A stretch of DNA of 64,000 bases, from NCBI RefSeq assembly GCF_041359055.1, contig NZ_JBGJKZ010000003.1, positions 1 to 64,000 of the forward strand, written 5' to 3'. The notes under the pieces were generated by a model that was not told the DNA's origin, did not search any database, and saw only the letters and a program-made list of their open reading frames with translations. Position 1 is the stretch's first letter, and each line of letters begins with the position of its first letter. The translations under genes and the position numbers were made by a program. Source of the DNA: Paenalcaligenes hominis_A (GTDB lineage Bacteria > Pseudomonadota > Gammaproteobacteria > Burkholderiales > Burkholderiaceae_B). This document shows positions 25,266 through 34,021 of the stretch, piece by piece.

Positions 25266-27023
25266 TTAGCTCCAGTTATCTTTTAGCGTCGCTGTGCGGT
25301 TTAAAACCGGTTTTTCTGTGGTAGAAAGCTCGCGATCTGCTACAAAATAACCAAGGCGTTCGAACTGCCAGTGAGCTCCTGGTGCGGCCTGTAGACCAGG
25401 CTCTAGCCAGGCCTGTACCACTTGTTTGGAGTTTGGGTTCACTAAAGCAAGAAAATCTTTGTCTCCGACATCAGGGTGGGCATCGGTAAAGAGTCGGTCA
25501 TAAAGGCGAACTTCGGCTTGAATGCCGTGCTTCGCGCTAACCCAAGTGATATTACCACGCACCTTTACTGAATCGGCTCCGGGCGTACCGCTTTTGGTAT
25601 CGGGTAGGTATTCAGCATAGACGGTAGTGACTTGACCATTTTCGTCTTTTTCAAAGCCTGTGCAGGTGACTATATAGCCATATTTTAAGCGCACGGTATT
25701 ACCTGGGTAGAGACGAAAATAACGTTTTTCAGGGACTTCACGGAAATCATCTCGTTCAATCCATAGCTCACGGCTTAGGTGAAATTGACGTTGGCCTGCA
25801 TCGGGGTTGTGCGGATGTACGGGTGCAAAACAAAGCTCGTCTTGATCTTTGGGGTAGTTGGTGAGGATGAGCTTAATGGGGTCAAGCACCGCTACATGAC
25901 GTGGCGCTTTAGGGTCTAAATCGTCGCGTAATGATTGCTCAAGCACACTGTAATCAATGCGTGAGTCGGCTTTAGATACACCAATACGCTCACAGAAAAG
26001 ACGAATTGCGCTAGGAGTGTAGCCACGTCTACGTAAGCCTACCAAAGTGGGCATACGTGGATCGTCCCAGCCTTCTACGTACTGACCCTCGACCAATTGA
26101 CGCAGTTTACGTTTGCTAGTTACGACGTAGCTGAGATAGAGGCGTGCAAATTCGTATTGGTTTGGTAACGGATCTGTAAAAAAACCTAAATCTCGTAGAT
26201 GCTCTAAAATCCAGTTGTAAAATGGGCGTTGATCTTCGAACTCAAGCGTACAAATACTGTGAGTGATCATTTCCAGAGCGTCTTCGACCGGATGGGCCCA
26301 ACTGTACATAGGATAAATGCACCATTGATTGCCAGTACGATGGTGTTCAGCATGACGAATACGGTACATCACTGGGTCACGCATATTGATATTTGGTGAA
26401 CCCATATCAATTTTTGCGCGTAAACACAGGCTACCGTCGGGATGCTTGCCATCACGCATTTCACGTAATAAGGTCAATGATTCTTGGGCAGGGCGATTGC
26501 GCCAAGGGGAATCGGCTCCTTTTTCCGTTAAGGTGCCTCGGTTTAAGCGAATTTGTTCGGGGGTTTGTTCATCCACATAGGCATGGCCTGCTTGGACTAG
26601 GGCTTCGGCAAACTCGTACATAAAACCAAAGTAATCACTAGCGAAATATAGGTTTTCCTCTTGGTTGAATGTCCAGTCATAACCTAACCAGTGCACCATA
26701 TCGATGATAGCATCCACATACTCTTGCTCTTCTTTTTCGGGATTCGTATCATCAAAGCGAAGGTGACAGGCACCTTGGTAGTCTTCGGCTAAGCCAAAGT
26801 TAAGGCAAATACTTTTAGCGTGACCGATGTGCAAGTAGCCATTGGGCTCGGGGGGAAATCGCGTACGAATTCGTGCTGTGTCCACTTGACCGGTCGATTG
26901 GATGGCGGCAGGGCCTGGACGACCAGCCCACAAGTTAGAAGCATGACGTTGATTTTTTAAATCTTGGTCGATGATATTTCGTAAGAAATTAGATACTGGA
27001 GGGGTGGAAGGTGCAGTACTCAT
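25266..27023 (-). CDS. glnS: Glutaminyl-tRNA synthetase
   Basis: Class I aminoacyl-tRNA synthetase that charges tRNA-Gln. 585 residues from ATG 27023, close to the family length. HIGH motif as PPEPNGYLHIGHAKS, the KMSKS equivalent as VTSKRKL, plus the C-terminal anticodon-binding beta-barrels. A longer frame runs up to 27098, but the added 25 residues are not part of the family and fall in the promoter region shared with the divergent bd-like operon. Confidence 0.97.
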   Translation of the reverse strand: MSTAPSTPPVSNFLRNIIDQDLKNQRHASNLWAGRPGPAAIQSTGQVDTARIRTRFPPEPNGYLHIGHAKSICLNFGLAEDYQGACHLRFDDTNPEKEEQEYVDAIIDMVHWLGYDWTFNQEENLYFASDYFGFMYEFAEALVQAGHAYVDEQTPEQIRLNRGTLTEKGADSPWRNRPAQESLTLLREMRDGKHPDGSLCLRAKIDMGSPNINMRDPVMYRIRHAEHHRTGNQWCIYPMYSWAHPVEDALEMITHSICTLEFEDQRPFYNWILEHLRDLGFFTDPLPNQYEFARLYLSYVVTSKRKLRQLVEGQYVEGWDDPRMPTLVGLRRRGYTPSAIRLFCERIGVSKADSRIDYSVLEQSLRDDLDPKAPRHVAVLDPIKLILTNYPKDQDELCFAPVHPHNPDAGQRQFHLSRELWIERDDFREVPEKRYFRLYPGNTVRLKYGYIVTCTGFEKDENGQVTTVYAEYLPDTKSGTPGADSVKVRGNITWVSAKHGIQAEVRLYDRLFTDAHPDVGDKDFLALVNPNSKQVVQAWLEPGLQAAPGAHWQFERLGYFVADRELSTTEKPVLNRTATLKDNWS

Positions 27024-27130
27024 ACGCAAAAACAAATAAATAATTGAATAATGGTCTATTTTGCCACGTAATGTGGTTAGACTTGATAGGTATAGCAATA
27101 AAAAGAAATTAACTTACTTTAGCGCACACT

Positions 27131-28471
27131 ATGTCTTACTCCGCACTTTGGTTTTCACAGCTGCAGTTTTTTAGCAGCGTGAGCTTTATGGCCGTTAGTT
27201 TAGCCATGAGCTTAGGGTTGTCGTGGCTACTCGTTTACATACGAGTTCGCGCATTGGGCGAACAGCATTTGCTGTGGCTTCCCGTATACCGGTTTTGGGT
27301 GCGGATCTTTGCGTTGGCTTTCATATTAAGCTTTGCCTCTAGTATGCCAGTCTTAATTCAACTTGGCAGCTTATGGCCGCGTTTATTGCCAAAAATATAC
27401 GCGGTAAGTGGTCCTATTTTAGCAATGACATTATTTGGTGCGCTGGTTTTTAAAGCCAGCTTTCTAGGCTTGATGTTATATGGTCAACGGCAGTTAAGCG
27501 AATGGCTCCATGCTTTGGTGGTCTGTGGTGTGGCGGTAGGCAATACGTTTGTGGTGTTGTGTTTAATGGTGCTGGTTTCTTGGGTTTATACGCCTACTGG
27601 AGTGCTGTGGTTAGAGGGCAGCTATCAGGTTCAGCGTTGGACCGAGGTCATTTTTAACCCTAGCTTTGGATGGTATAGCGCACAATTTTTCAGTACCAGT
27701 TTTTTGATGGTAGCAGGTTTGGTTATGGCTATCTTATCCATGCAGTCCTTACGTAAACCATTAGGTGAGGGCGAGCGCCGAGTTTTTAAAATAGCCGTGT
27801 TTTTGGGTAGCGGGGCTTGGTTGGCATTAGCTGGCGTTATGGTGGCGTCAACTATCTCGTTAGCAGACTACCAGCCCATGAAAGCCGCAGCCGCAATGGG
27901 GTATTGGGGTGGGGGCTCTGTGCCCCGTTGGCTATGGGTGGCTTGGCCTTCTACTGCTGATTTAACCAATTATTATGAAATGGGCTGGAACAGCAAGCAG
28001 GCTTGGTGGTTAGCCTATGATGCCGAGGGGCAGCCTATAGGCCTAGATAAAATGGTGGGTATGACACCTCCTGTTGGTATTGTTTTTTGGGCGGTGCGCC
28101 TAGGTTTAGTTGCCAGTGCCGTCATGGCATTCGTGCTTTTAAAAGCGTGGCGTACAGGCTTAAAGCGGCATTATGATCCCAGCGCACTAAGCCCTCGTGG
28201 ACGGCATACCTTTGTGGCGGCAGGGTTTGTGACACCTTTAATTTTATTATCAGGGCTAGCCTATCATTATTTTGGTGCTTTTCCTTATATGGTGGGACAA
28301 GCCATTACTTTTGCTGAAATAGCGGCAACCAGATCATTAAGTGAAAGTATGGTCAGTGTGGTGGCATATGGCCTAGTGTATTTTTTATTGATTATTGGTT
28401 TTATTAGTTTAGTTCGTTATGTAGCTCGGTATGGGGTGATTTCTGTTGCACGACGTAGGGGGCGGGCATGA
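27131..28471 (+). CDS. Cytochrome bd oxidase subunit I homologue lacking the heme ligands
   Basis: 446 residues, nine or so membrane segments, alignable along its whole length to CydA/CioA through LQF (11-13), the FWxRxFALAFxxSFASSMP region, F-x-GL-x(3)-G (111-118), the Q-loop YQPMK (247-251), FWAVR (319-323) and a GxxPY relic of GRQPW (382-386). Yet, aligned to E. coli CydA, H19 is M20, H186 is Q185, M393 is G325, E99 is T100, E107 is K108, E445 is Y380 and E257 is M256; only the Q-loop lysine (K251) remains. It therefore probably cannot bind hemes b558, b595 or d as in known oxidases. It overlaps the cydB-like gene by 4 bases. Automated annotation would call it a ubiquinol oxidase subunit; I doubt that activity. 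Confidence 0.8.
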   Translation: MSYSALWFSQLQFFSSVSFMAVSLAMSLGLSWLLVYIRVRALGEQHLLWLPVYRFWVRIFALAFILSFASSMPVLIQLGSLWPRLLPKIYAVSGPILAMTLFGALVFKASFLGLMLYGQRQLSEWLHALVVCGVAVGNTFVVLCLMVLVSWVYTPTGVLWLEGSYQVQRWTEVIFNPSFGWYSAQFFSTSFLMVAGLVMAILSMQSLRKPLGEGERRVFKIAVFLGSGAWLALAGVMVASTISLADYQPMKAAAAMGYWGGGSVPRWLWVAWPSTADLTNYYEMGWNSKQAWWLAYDAEGQPIGLDKMVGMTPPVGIVFWAVRLGLVASAVMAFVLLKAWRTGLKRHYDPSALSPRGRHTFVAAGFVTPLILLSGLAYHYFGAFPYMVGQAITFAEIAATRSLSESMVSVVAYGLVYFLLIIGFISLVRYVARYGVISVARRRGRA

Positions 28472-29517
28472 TTCAACATTTAGCCACTTCTCTTAGTTTG
28501 ACACCTAGCGACCCTGCTTTTTGGTTACCGCTCGCTTTTTTGTTTATTTTATTTGCTACCGTATTAGCTGGCACGGTATTAGATGGGTTTGATATTGGTG
28601 TAGGTTGCTTATCTCTGGTTGCGCCAGCAGCACTACGCCCACGCATGTTATCGCTGCTTAATCCATGGCGCGATGCGAATGAGTTCTGGCTCTTTTTGGG
28701 GTTAGGGATATTTGCGTTGGCTTTTCCTTATGCGTGGGCCGAGGTCATGGGGCAGTTAAGCTTCCCGTTGTTACTTTTGGCTTTGGGGACTTTAGCGCGC
28801 TCGGTGTGCTTTGAATTCCGCTTACGTGCCCCAACTGAGCAACAAGGGTGGTGGCAGCTTGGTTTCGCATTAGGCTCTGTCAGCACAGCATTTGCACATG
28901 GTGTGCTGTTAGCGCAGGTCATCATTAATTATGATAGTAGTGCGGGCTATGGCTGGTTTTTAGCCTTTATGGGGTTCTGTGCGGTGGCCGCTTATGTATT
29001 GCTTGGGGCCTCTTGGTTATTGATGCGTGAAACAGGCGAGTTACGTTTCAGAGCGGTGGTGTGGGGGCGTCGTGCGGTACGTTGGTTTGCAGCCGGTGCC
29101 GTAGCTGCATCAGTGGTACTGTCTTTAGCTAACCCAGGGGTTTTATTAAAATGGAGTGAAGGCGCGCCGCGCAGTGGCGTGCTCATTTTATGGTTAGCTA
29201 TTTTGTTGGGTTTTGTTGTCATAGAGATGAGTCTTCAACGTCTACTTAATGTCAGCGCGCGCAGCACAGCGTTACCTTTTATTATTACCTTAGCCATTTT
29301 TATTGCTGTATTAGTTGGTTTGGGTTTTAGCTTTTTTCCTTTTATTGTGTTGGACCAAATCACCCTTTGGGATGCGGCAGCAGATCCGGACACCTTGCAT
29401 ATCATATGGGTACTCAGCCTATGTGCTTTGCCTTTTTTAGCACTATTTAGTCTTTGGGTATATTGGCGTATTTTTGGTTTGTCTCGCCCACCCACTCCAC
29501 CTAATTTTAAACAGTAG
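28468..29517 (+). CDS. Cytochrome bd oxidase subunit II homologue
   Basis: 349 residues with about eight membrane segments. The CydB/CioB landmark LDGFDIGVG (39-47) is intact, followed by NPWRDANEFWLF in place of the usual PxWDGNxVWL, and a C-terminal region ending in a short cytoplasmic tail. It is the partner of the divergent subunit I: the genes overlap by ATGA at 28468-28471. In known bd oxidases subunit II holds no heme ligand, so its better conservation fits a scaffold role. The next gene, a chloride channel, starts 3 bp after its stop. Confidence 0.85.
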   Translation: MIQHLATSLSLTPSDPAFWLPLAFLFILFATVLAGTVLDGFDIGVGCLSLVAPAALRPRMLSLLNPWRDANEFWLFLGLGIFALAFPYAWAEVMGQLSFPLLLLALGTLARSVCFEFRLRAPTEQQGWWQLGFALGSVSTAFAHGVLLAQVIINYDSSAGYGWFLAFMGFCAVAAYVLLGASWLLMRETGELRFRAVVWGRRAVRWFAAGAVAASVVLSLANPGVLLKWSEGAPRSGVLILWLAILLGFVVIEMSLQRLLNVSARSTALPFIITLAIFIAVLVGLGFSFFPFIVLDQITLWDAAADPDTLHIIWVLSLCALPFLALFSLWVYWRIFGLSRPPTPPNFKQ

Positions 29518-29520
29518 TGT

Positions 29521-31293
29521 ATGCCCTATAAAAAATACATACGTTTTACTCGACAACGCATTCGTCACTGGCACTGGTTATCTGATACGCCAGCAATGTT
29601 GTGTTGGGCGGTGGTTATGGGGGTGTTGGGTGCGTGTGCTATTTTGATTTTTTACGAAGGCATTTATTTGGTGCAGCGCTTAATGACTGGGCACTATGGC
29701 AGCATTACTCAAGTAACGCGTTCGTTAAGTTGGGAAATGCGTCTGCTTTTTCCTACATTAGGAGGGCTGTGTGCGGGGGTTTTGTTATGGTTAGCTGGAC
29801 GTAAAAAAGTGTCCGCTTCGGCGGATTACATGGAGGCCGTTGTTATTGGTGATGGCCGCATGTCGGTGCGTCAAGGTGTGCTACGTATCTTATCGTCTTT
29901 GTTTACGGTGGCCTCCGGAGGAGCCATAGGGCGCGAAGGGGCCATGATTCACTTTTCCTCTCTTGCCGCTTCTGTGTTTGGTCGCTTTATTTATGTACGC
30001 CCAGAGCGCTTGCGCTTGCTCGTGGCCTGTGGTGCAGCAGCGGGGGTGGCTGCTGCCTATGGTGCGCCCTTGGCAGGGGCTATTTTTGTCGCTGAAATAG
30101 TATTGGGCTCAATGAGCATTCAAGTGCTTGGGCCGTTGCTTATTGCCTCTGCGGCAGCCAATATGACTATGCGTATGCTAGGCCACTACCAGGCACCGTA
30201 TGAGATGTTGGATATTGTCGCGGTACAGGGCTGGGAAATTATTAGTTTTGTCATTTTAGGTTTGTTAATCGGGCTGGTGGCTCCGGGTTTTTTGAAGCTA
30301 ATGACTTTTACTAAACAGTTGTTTGTGCGTAGCGGGTTACCTTTGGTTGCCCGTTTAACGGTAGGGGGCTTTATGCTAGGCTTACTGCTTATAATGATCC
30401 CAGATGTAGCAGGCAATGGGTATAGTGTAGTCAGCTCTTTTTTGCATAGCCCGTGGACTTGGCATGCTATTTTTGCCATGTTGTGCGCCAAAGTTTTAGC
30501 TACCACGCTGAGTGTGGGGTCCGGAGCCATCGGGGGGCTGTTTACCCCTTCATTATTTGTGGGGGCTGCTTTTGGGACCTTGTTTGGCATTGCCATTCAC
30601 GCTGTATTACCAGGTCATGCGGTAGCCACCCCTATTTATACTTTAGTGGGAATGGGTGCTTTCTTAGGCGCTGCGACTAGTGCCCCACTGATGGCTATTG
30701 TAATGCTAGTCGAGATGACTCTAAGTTATCCCTTAATGGTTCCATTAATTGTCGCTTCGGTAACCGCATATTTTCTTTCTCGTACTTTGGCGGCAGTAGC
30801 CATGTATGACATTACGCTGACTCGAGAGCGCGACCAAACGTTACGCCACGCCCTAAGAACCACTCGCATTAGCGAGTTAGTGCGCACCAATGATACGGTA
30901 TTGAATATGAATGCGACCGTAGGCGATGTGTTGCAAATGTTTTTGGATTACCCGGTACGCTATATTTATGTAGTGGATGACGAGAATCAGTATTTAGGCG
31001 TGATCGCTCAGCCCGAGGTCTTAAATTTGCTAGTTAACCATAACGATGCGCCAGAGCAGTTAATTGCTGATGTGTTAAAGCTGGACTACATTAAAACATT
31101 AACGCCAACCATGAGCCTTGACGAGGCACAGGAGCATTTTTCCGGTTTTGCCGGAGAGCGTTTGCCTGTAGTTAGCAGCTTAGAAAATCCGCGTTTGTTA
31201 GGGGTAGTGTATAAGTCGGCCCTATTAGAAAAATACTCAGCATTAAAGCGTTCTTTTGATGCGAGCAGCGAGGTGTTAGTACGGCTTAAATAA
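29521..31293 (+). CDS. ClC-family chloride channel/transporter with CBS domains (ClcB-like)
   Basis: 590 residues. The transmembrane ClC domain (about 25-430) has SADYMEAVV in place of GSGIPE and GREGAMIHFSS with the gating glutamate E139; both variants are typical of the ClcB branch. GSGAIGGLFTPSLFVGAAFG forms the second half of the anion pathway. Unlike E. coli ClcB, a C-terminal pair of CBS domains (about 450-575) is fused. The protein exchanges chloride for protons or conducts anions across the inner membrane. It starts 3 bp after the bd-like subunit II gene and precedes a beta-barrel candidate by 10 bp, so it belongs to the same operon. Confidence 0.9.
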   Translation: MPYKKYIRFTRQRIRHWHWLSDTPAMLCWAVVMGVLGACAILIFYEGIYLVQRLMTGHYGSITQVTRSLSWEMRLLFPTLGGLCAGVLLWLAGRKKVSASADYMEAVVIGDGRMSVRQGVLRILSSLFTVASGGAIGREGAMIHFSSLAASVFGRFIYVRPERLRLLVACGAAAGVAAAYGAPLAGAIFVAEIVLGSMSIQVLGPLLIASAAANMTMRMLGHYQAPYEMLDIVAVQGWEIISFVILGLLIGLVAPGFLKLMTFTKQLFVRSGLPLVARLTVGGFMLGLLLIMIPDVAGNGYSVVSSFLHSPWTWHAIFAMLCAKVLATTLSVGSGAIGGLFTPSLFVGAAFGTLFGIAIHAVLPGHAVATPIYTLVGMGAFLGAATSAPLMAIVMLVEMTLSYPLMVPLIVASVTAYFLSRTLAAVAMYDITLTRERDQTLRHALRTTRISELVRTNDTVLNMNATVGDVLQMFLDYPVRYIYVVDDENQYLGVIAQPEVLNLLVNHNDAPEQLIADVLKLDYIKTLTPTMSLDEAQEHFSGFAGERLPVVSSLENPRLLGVVYKSALLEKYSALKRSFDASSEVLVRLK

Positions 31294-31303
31294 AAGGTGG
31301 TAT

Positions 31304-32197
31304 ATGCGAGCCGATAAAATAGTTTGGGGGTGGGTAGCTATAGTCTGGATGACTCCGTTGTATGGAGCTCAAGATATCGCTAGTCCCCCAAGTATTTTCA
31401 AAAGTGAAATGGTACGGGCTATTTCTGCTACCGAGCAGTGGTCACACCAAGACAGAACATGGCGTTATCAAACGCAAGCCCAAACGCGCTGGTTAGTGGG
31501 TAATTCAACCCCTAAGCTGTCGTCGGGCATACAGCCTGCCGAGCTCGGAGGTATTGGATTAACAGACCAATGGCAGCCAGAGCTATTTGGCAATACATTG
31601 CAGTGGCGATATGGTGCAACGGTAGGCTTAGTTGATCACAGTCAAGCCTTGCACCAGTTTGATTATCGTACTGGTGCTGCCCGCGCCTGGTTTGATGTCG
31701 CACTCAGCGATGGTTTTTCTATCGATGGTATTTATCAGCGTGCTCATGATTATGAGCAAATTGGGTTGGGTACCCATTACCGATTAGGCACATGGGGGCA
31801 GTGGGCGTTAAATATGGCACATAGCCAGGCGGCTGGGCTCAATACAGGGCAGCGCTATCAAACCCTGATTGAGCTAGAGCTTTCCGAGCAAACCCAGTTA
31901 GCTTTACGTAGTGAGCAATACATAGGTGAGTTCAGCGCTCTGAGCCAACGGCGGCAACGTCCTACCGCTGCACAGCGTAAACATCAGGCAGCAATCTATT
32001 GGAATACCGGCACTTGGGGAACACTGAAAGCCAAATACGATCATAGTGTGGTTGCAAAAGGCCAACAAAACCATGTGTTCGGTTTAGGGCAACAGGTTTG
32101 GTATAGTCCCAATGTTCGCATTGATGTCGATGCCCAACGCCAAACTCATACTGGGGACTATAATATGGGTTTGCGCTTTTCTTTCCCTCTTTTTTAA
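31304..32197 (+). CDS. Candidate outer-membrane beta-barrel protein
   Basis: 297 residues, family not recognised. An N-terminal signal peptide (about 1-22, ending PLYGA) is followed by repeated amphipathic strands rich in Y, W, Q and G with alternating hydrophobicity, and the chain ends in FSFPLF, a C-terminal phenylalanine signature of barrels inserted by the BAM complex. The middle part (about 105-185) has a faint resemblance to the strands and ALNMAHSQA turn of fimbrial ushers, too weak to assign. AAAAGGTGG precedes the ATG. It lies between the ClC gene (10 bp) and recQ (3 bp). How an outer-membrane protein relates to the inner-membrane bd-like and ClC proteins is unknown. Confidence 0.7.
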   Translation: MRADKIVWGWVAIVWMTPLYGAQDIASPPSIFKSEMVRAISATEQWSHQDRTWRYQTQAQTRWLVGNSTPKLSSGIQPAELGGIGLTDQWQPELFGNTLQWRYGATVGLVDHSQALHQFDYRTGAARAWFDVALSDGFSIDGIYQRAHDYEQIGLGTHYRLGTWGQWALNMAHSQAAGLNTGQRYQTLIELELSEQTQLALRSEQYIGEFSALSQRRQRPTAAQRKHQAAIYWNTGTWGTLKAKYDHSVVAKGQQNHVFGLGQQVWYSPNVRIDVDAQRQTHTGDYNMGLRFSFPLF

Positions 32198-32200
32198 TTT

Positions 32201-34021
32201 ATGTCTGATCCCGCTTTGCAGGCCCTACAACAGGTGTTTGGTTACGATGCGTTTCGTGGCGAACAACAAGCCATTATTGACCAAGTCGTAGCTGGCGGTG
32301 ATGCGTTGGTATTGATGCCAACAGGGGGAGGGAAATCGTTGTGTTACCAAATTCCCGCTCTAGTGCGTGAGGGTACTGGTATTGTGGTGTCGCCGTTAAT
32401 TGCCCTCATGCAAGATCAAGTAGACGCGCTCACCGAGCTAGGTGTTAAAGCCGCTTACTTAAACTCTAGCCAAGACTGGCAAGAGGCACGCACAGTAGAA
32501 AAACGTTTTTTGCAGGGTGATTTAGACTTGCTTTATGTAGCCCCAGAACGTCTTTTAACTGATCGGTGTCTAGACATGTTGGCACGCGGTAGATTGGCGC
32601 TTTTTGCTATTGATGAGGCGCATTGTGTTTCGCAGTGGGGGCATGATTTCAGACCAGAGTACCTGGGCTTATCGTTTCTTGCCGAGCGCTGGCCCACTGT
32701 ACCGCGCTTAGCCTTAACCGCTACTGCTACCGCAGAAACCCGTCAAGAAATTGCACAGCGCCTAAGCCTAACAGATGCTCCGCACTTTGTGGCAAGCTTT
32801 GATCGACCCAATATCAGTTATCACATTGTTGAAAAAATCGAGGTGCGCAAGCAGCTGCTGCAGTTTATTCAAAAAAATCATTTGGGTGATTGCGGTATTG
32901 TGTACTGCTTGTCGCGCAATCGAGTTGAGGAAACGGCCGAGTTTTTGCAAAGCCAAGGCATACATGCTTTGCCTTATCATGCGGGGCTTTCTACCCAGCA
33001 GCGGGCGGCAAATCAAAACCGCTTCTTGCGAGAGGATGGGGTTGTTATGGTAGCTACTATTGCGTTTGGAATGGGTGTTAATAAGCCCGATGTCCGCTTT
33101 GTTGCTCATATAGATCTACCCAAGTCCATCGAAGGGTATTATCAAGAAACAGGGCGGGCTGGGCGCGATGGTGAGCCTGCAACGGCTTGGCTCGCCTATG
33201 GGTTGCAAGACGTGGTGCAGTTGCAGCGTATGGTAGCCGAATCATTAGGCGATGCCACTCATCAACGTAACCAAGCTCGCAAAATTGAGGCGATGTTAGG
33301 TTTATGTGAAACCGTTTCATGTCGGCGTCAGCTTTTACTGGATTATTTCGACCAACAAGTAGACCCTTGCGGTAATTGTGATACGTGTTTAAACCCACCC
33401 GAAACATGGGATGGCACGGTGGTAGCTCAGAAATTATTATCGGCAATTTATCGTTTGTGGCGTGAACGCGGTCAGAGCTTTGGTGCGGCACATATTATTG
33501 ATATTTTGCGTGGCAAGCACACAGAGCGAGTTAAATCCTATGACCATCATAGTCTTTCCGTCTTTGGGGTGGGGGCGGATCTAAGCATAAAAGAATGGCG
33601 TGGTGTACTGCGGCAGTTAATCGCACATAAATTAATTTGGGTGCAGCCTGAAAACTTTGGTACGTTAAGTTTGACAGAGCAAAGTCGTGCTGTATTAAAA
33701 GGTGAGCAGTCGGTTCTGTTACGCAAAGCCGAACTCCACCAAACCGTAGCACCAAAACGGGCTATGGCTGATGAGCAGCTACCCCCCGAGGCTCAGGCTT
33801 GCTTTGATCGCCTGCGCGAGTGGCGCACCCAAATAGCTAAACAGCACGAAGTTCCGCCTTATATTATTTTTAACAATGCAACCTTAAAAGAGGTGGCTTT
33901 ATTAAGGCCTGCCACATTGAATGAGTTGAGCCGCATATCAGGCATAGGAGCCCGCAAGTTAGAGGCGTACGGCAATGCGTTGTTAACGTGCTTGGATCAG
34001 TACGAACAGGCCTTGGTTTAG
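32201..34021 (+). CDS. recQ: ATP-dependent DNA helicase RecQ
   Basis: 606 residues, a 3'-5' helicase that processes recombination and replication intermediates. It has Walker A TGGGKS at 41-46, DEAHC near 138, the helicase C domain with YYQETGRAGRDG, the RecQ-Ct zinc module with CxxC pairs (CGNCDTC, about 390), a winged helix, and a C-terminal HRDC domain (about 530-600). It starts 3 bp after the beta-barrel gene and is the last gene of the bd-like operon. Its stop shares the tetranucleotide TTAG with the stop of the converging ruvB. Confidence 0.97.
   Translation: MSDPALQALQQVFGYDAFRGEQQAIIDQVVAGGDALVLMPTGGGKSLCYQIPALVREGTGIVVSPLIALMQDQVDALTELGVKAAYLNSSQDWQEARTVEKRFLQGDLDLLYVAPERLLTDRCLDMLARGRLALFAIDEAHCVSQWGHDFRPEYLGLSFLAERWPTVPRLALTATATAETRQEIAQRLSLTDAPHFVASFDRPNISYHIVEKIEVRKQLLQFIQKNHLGDCGIVYCLSRNRVEETAEFLQSQGIHALPYHAGLSTQQRAANQNRFLREDGVVMVATIAFGMGVNKPDVRFVAHIDLPKSIEGYYQETGRAGRDGEPATAWLAYGLQDVVQLQRMVAESLGDATHQRNQARKIEAMLGLCETVSCRRQLLLDYFDQQVDPCGNCDTCLNPPETWDGTVVAQKLLSAIYRLWRERGQSFGAAHIIDILRGKHTERVKSYDHHSLSVFGVGADLSIKEWRGVLRQLIAHKLIWVQPENFGTLSLTEQSRAVLKGEQSVLLRKAELHQTVAPKRAMADEQLPPEAQACFDRLREWRTQIAKQHEVPPYIIFNNATLKEVALLRPATLNELSRISGIGARKLEAYGNALLTCLDQYEQALV

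Noticed and set aside
27024..27098. Longer N-terminus for GlnS
   Set aside because: The extra residues are not part of the family and lie in the divergent promoter region.
27131..28471. Functional quinol oxidase subunit I
   Set aside because: All three heme ligands and the conserved glutamates are replaced, so the simple annotation is not supported.
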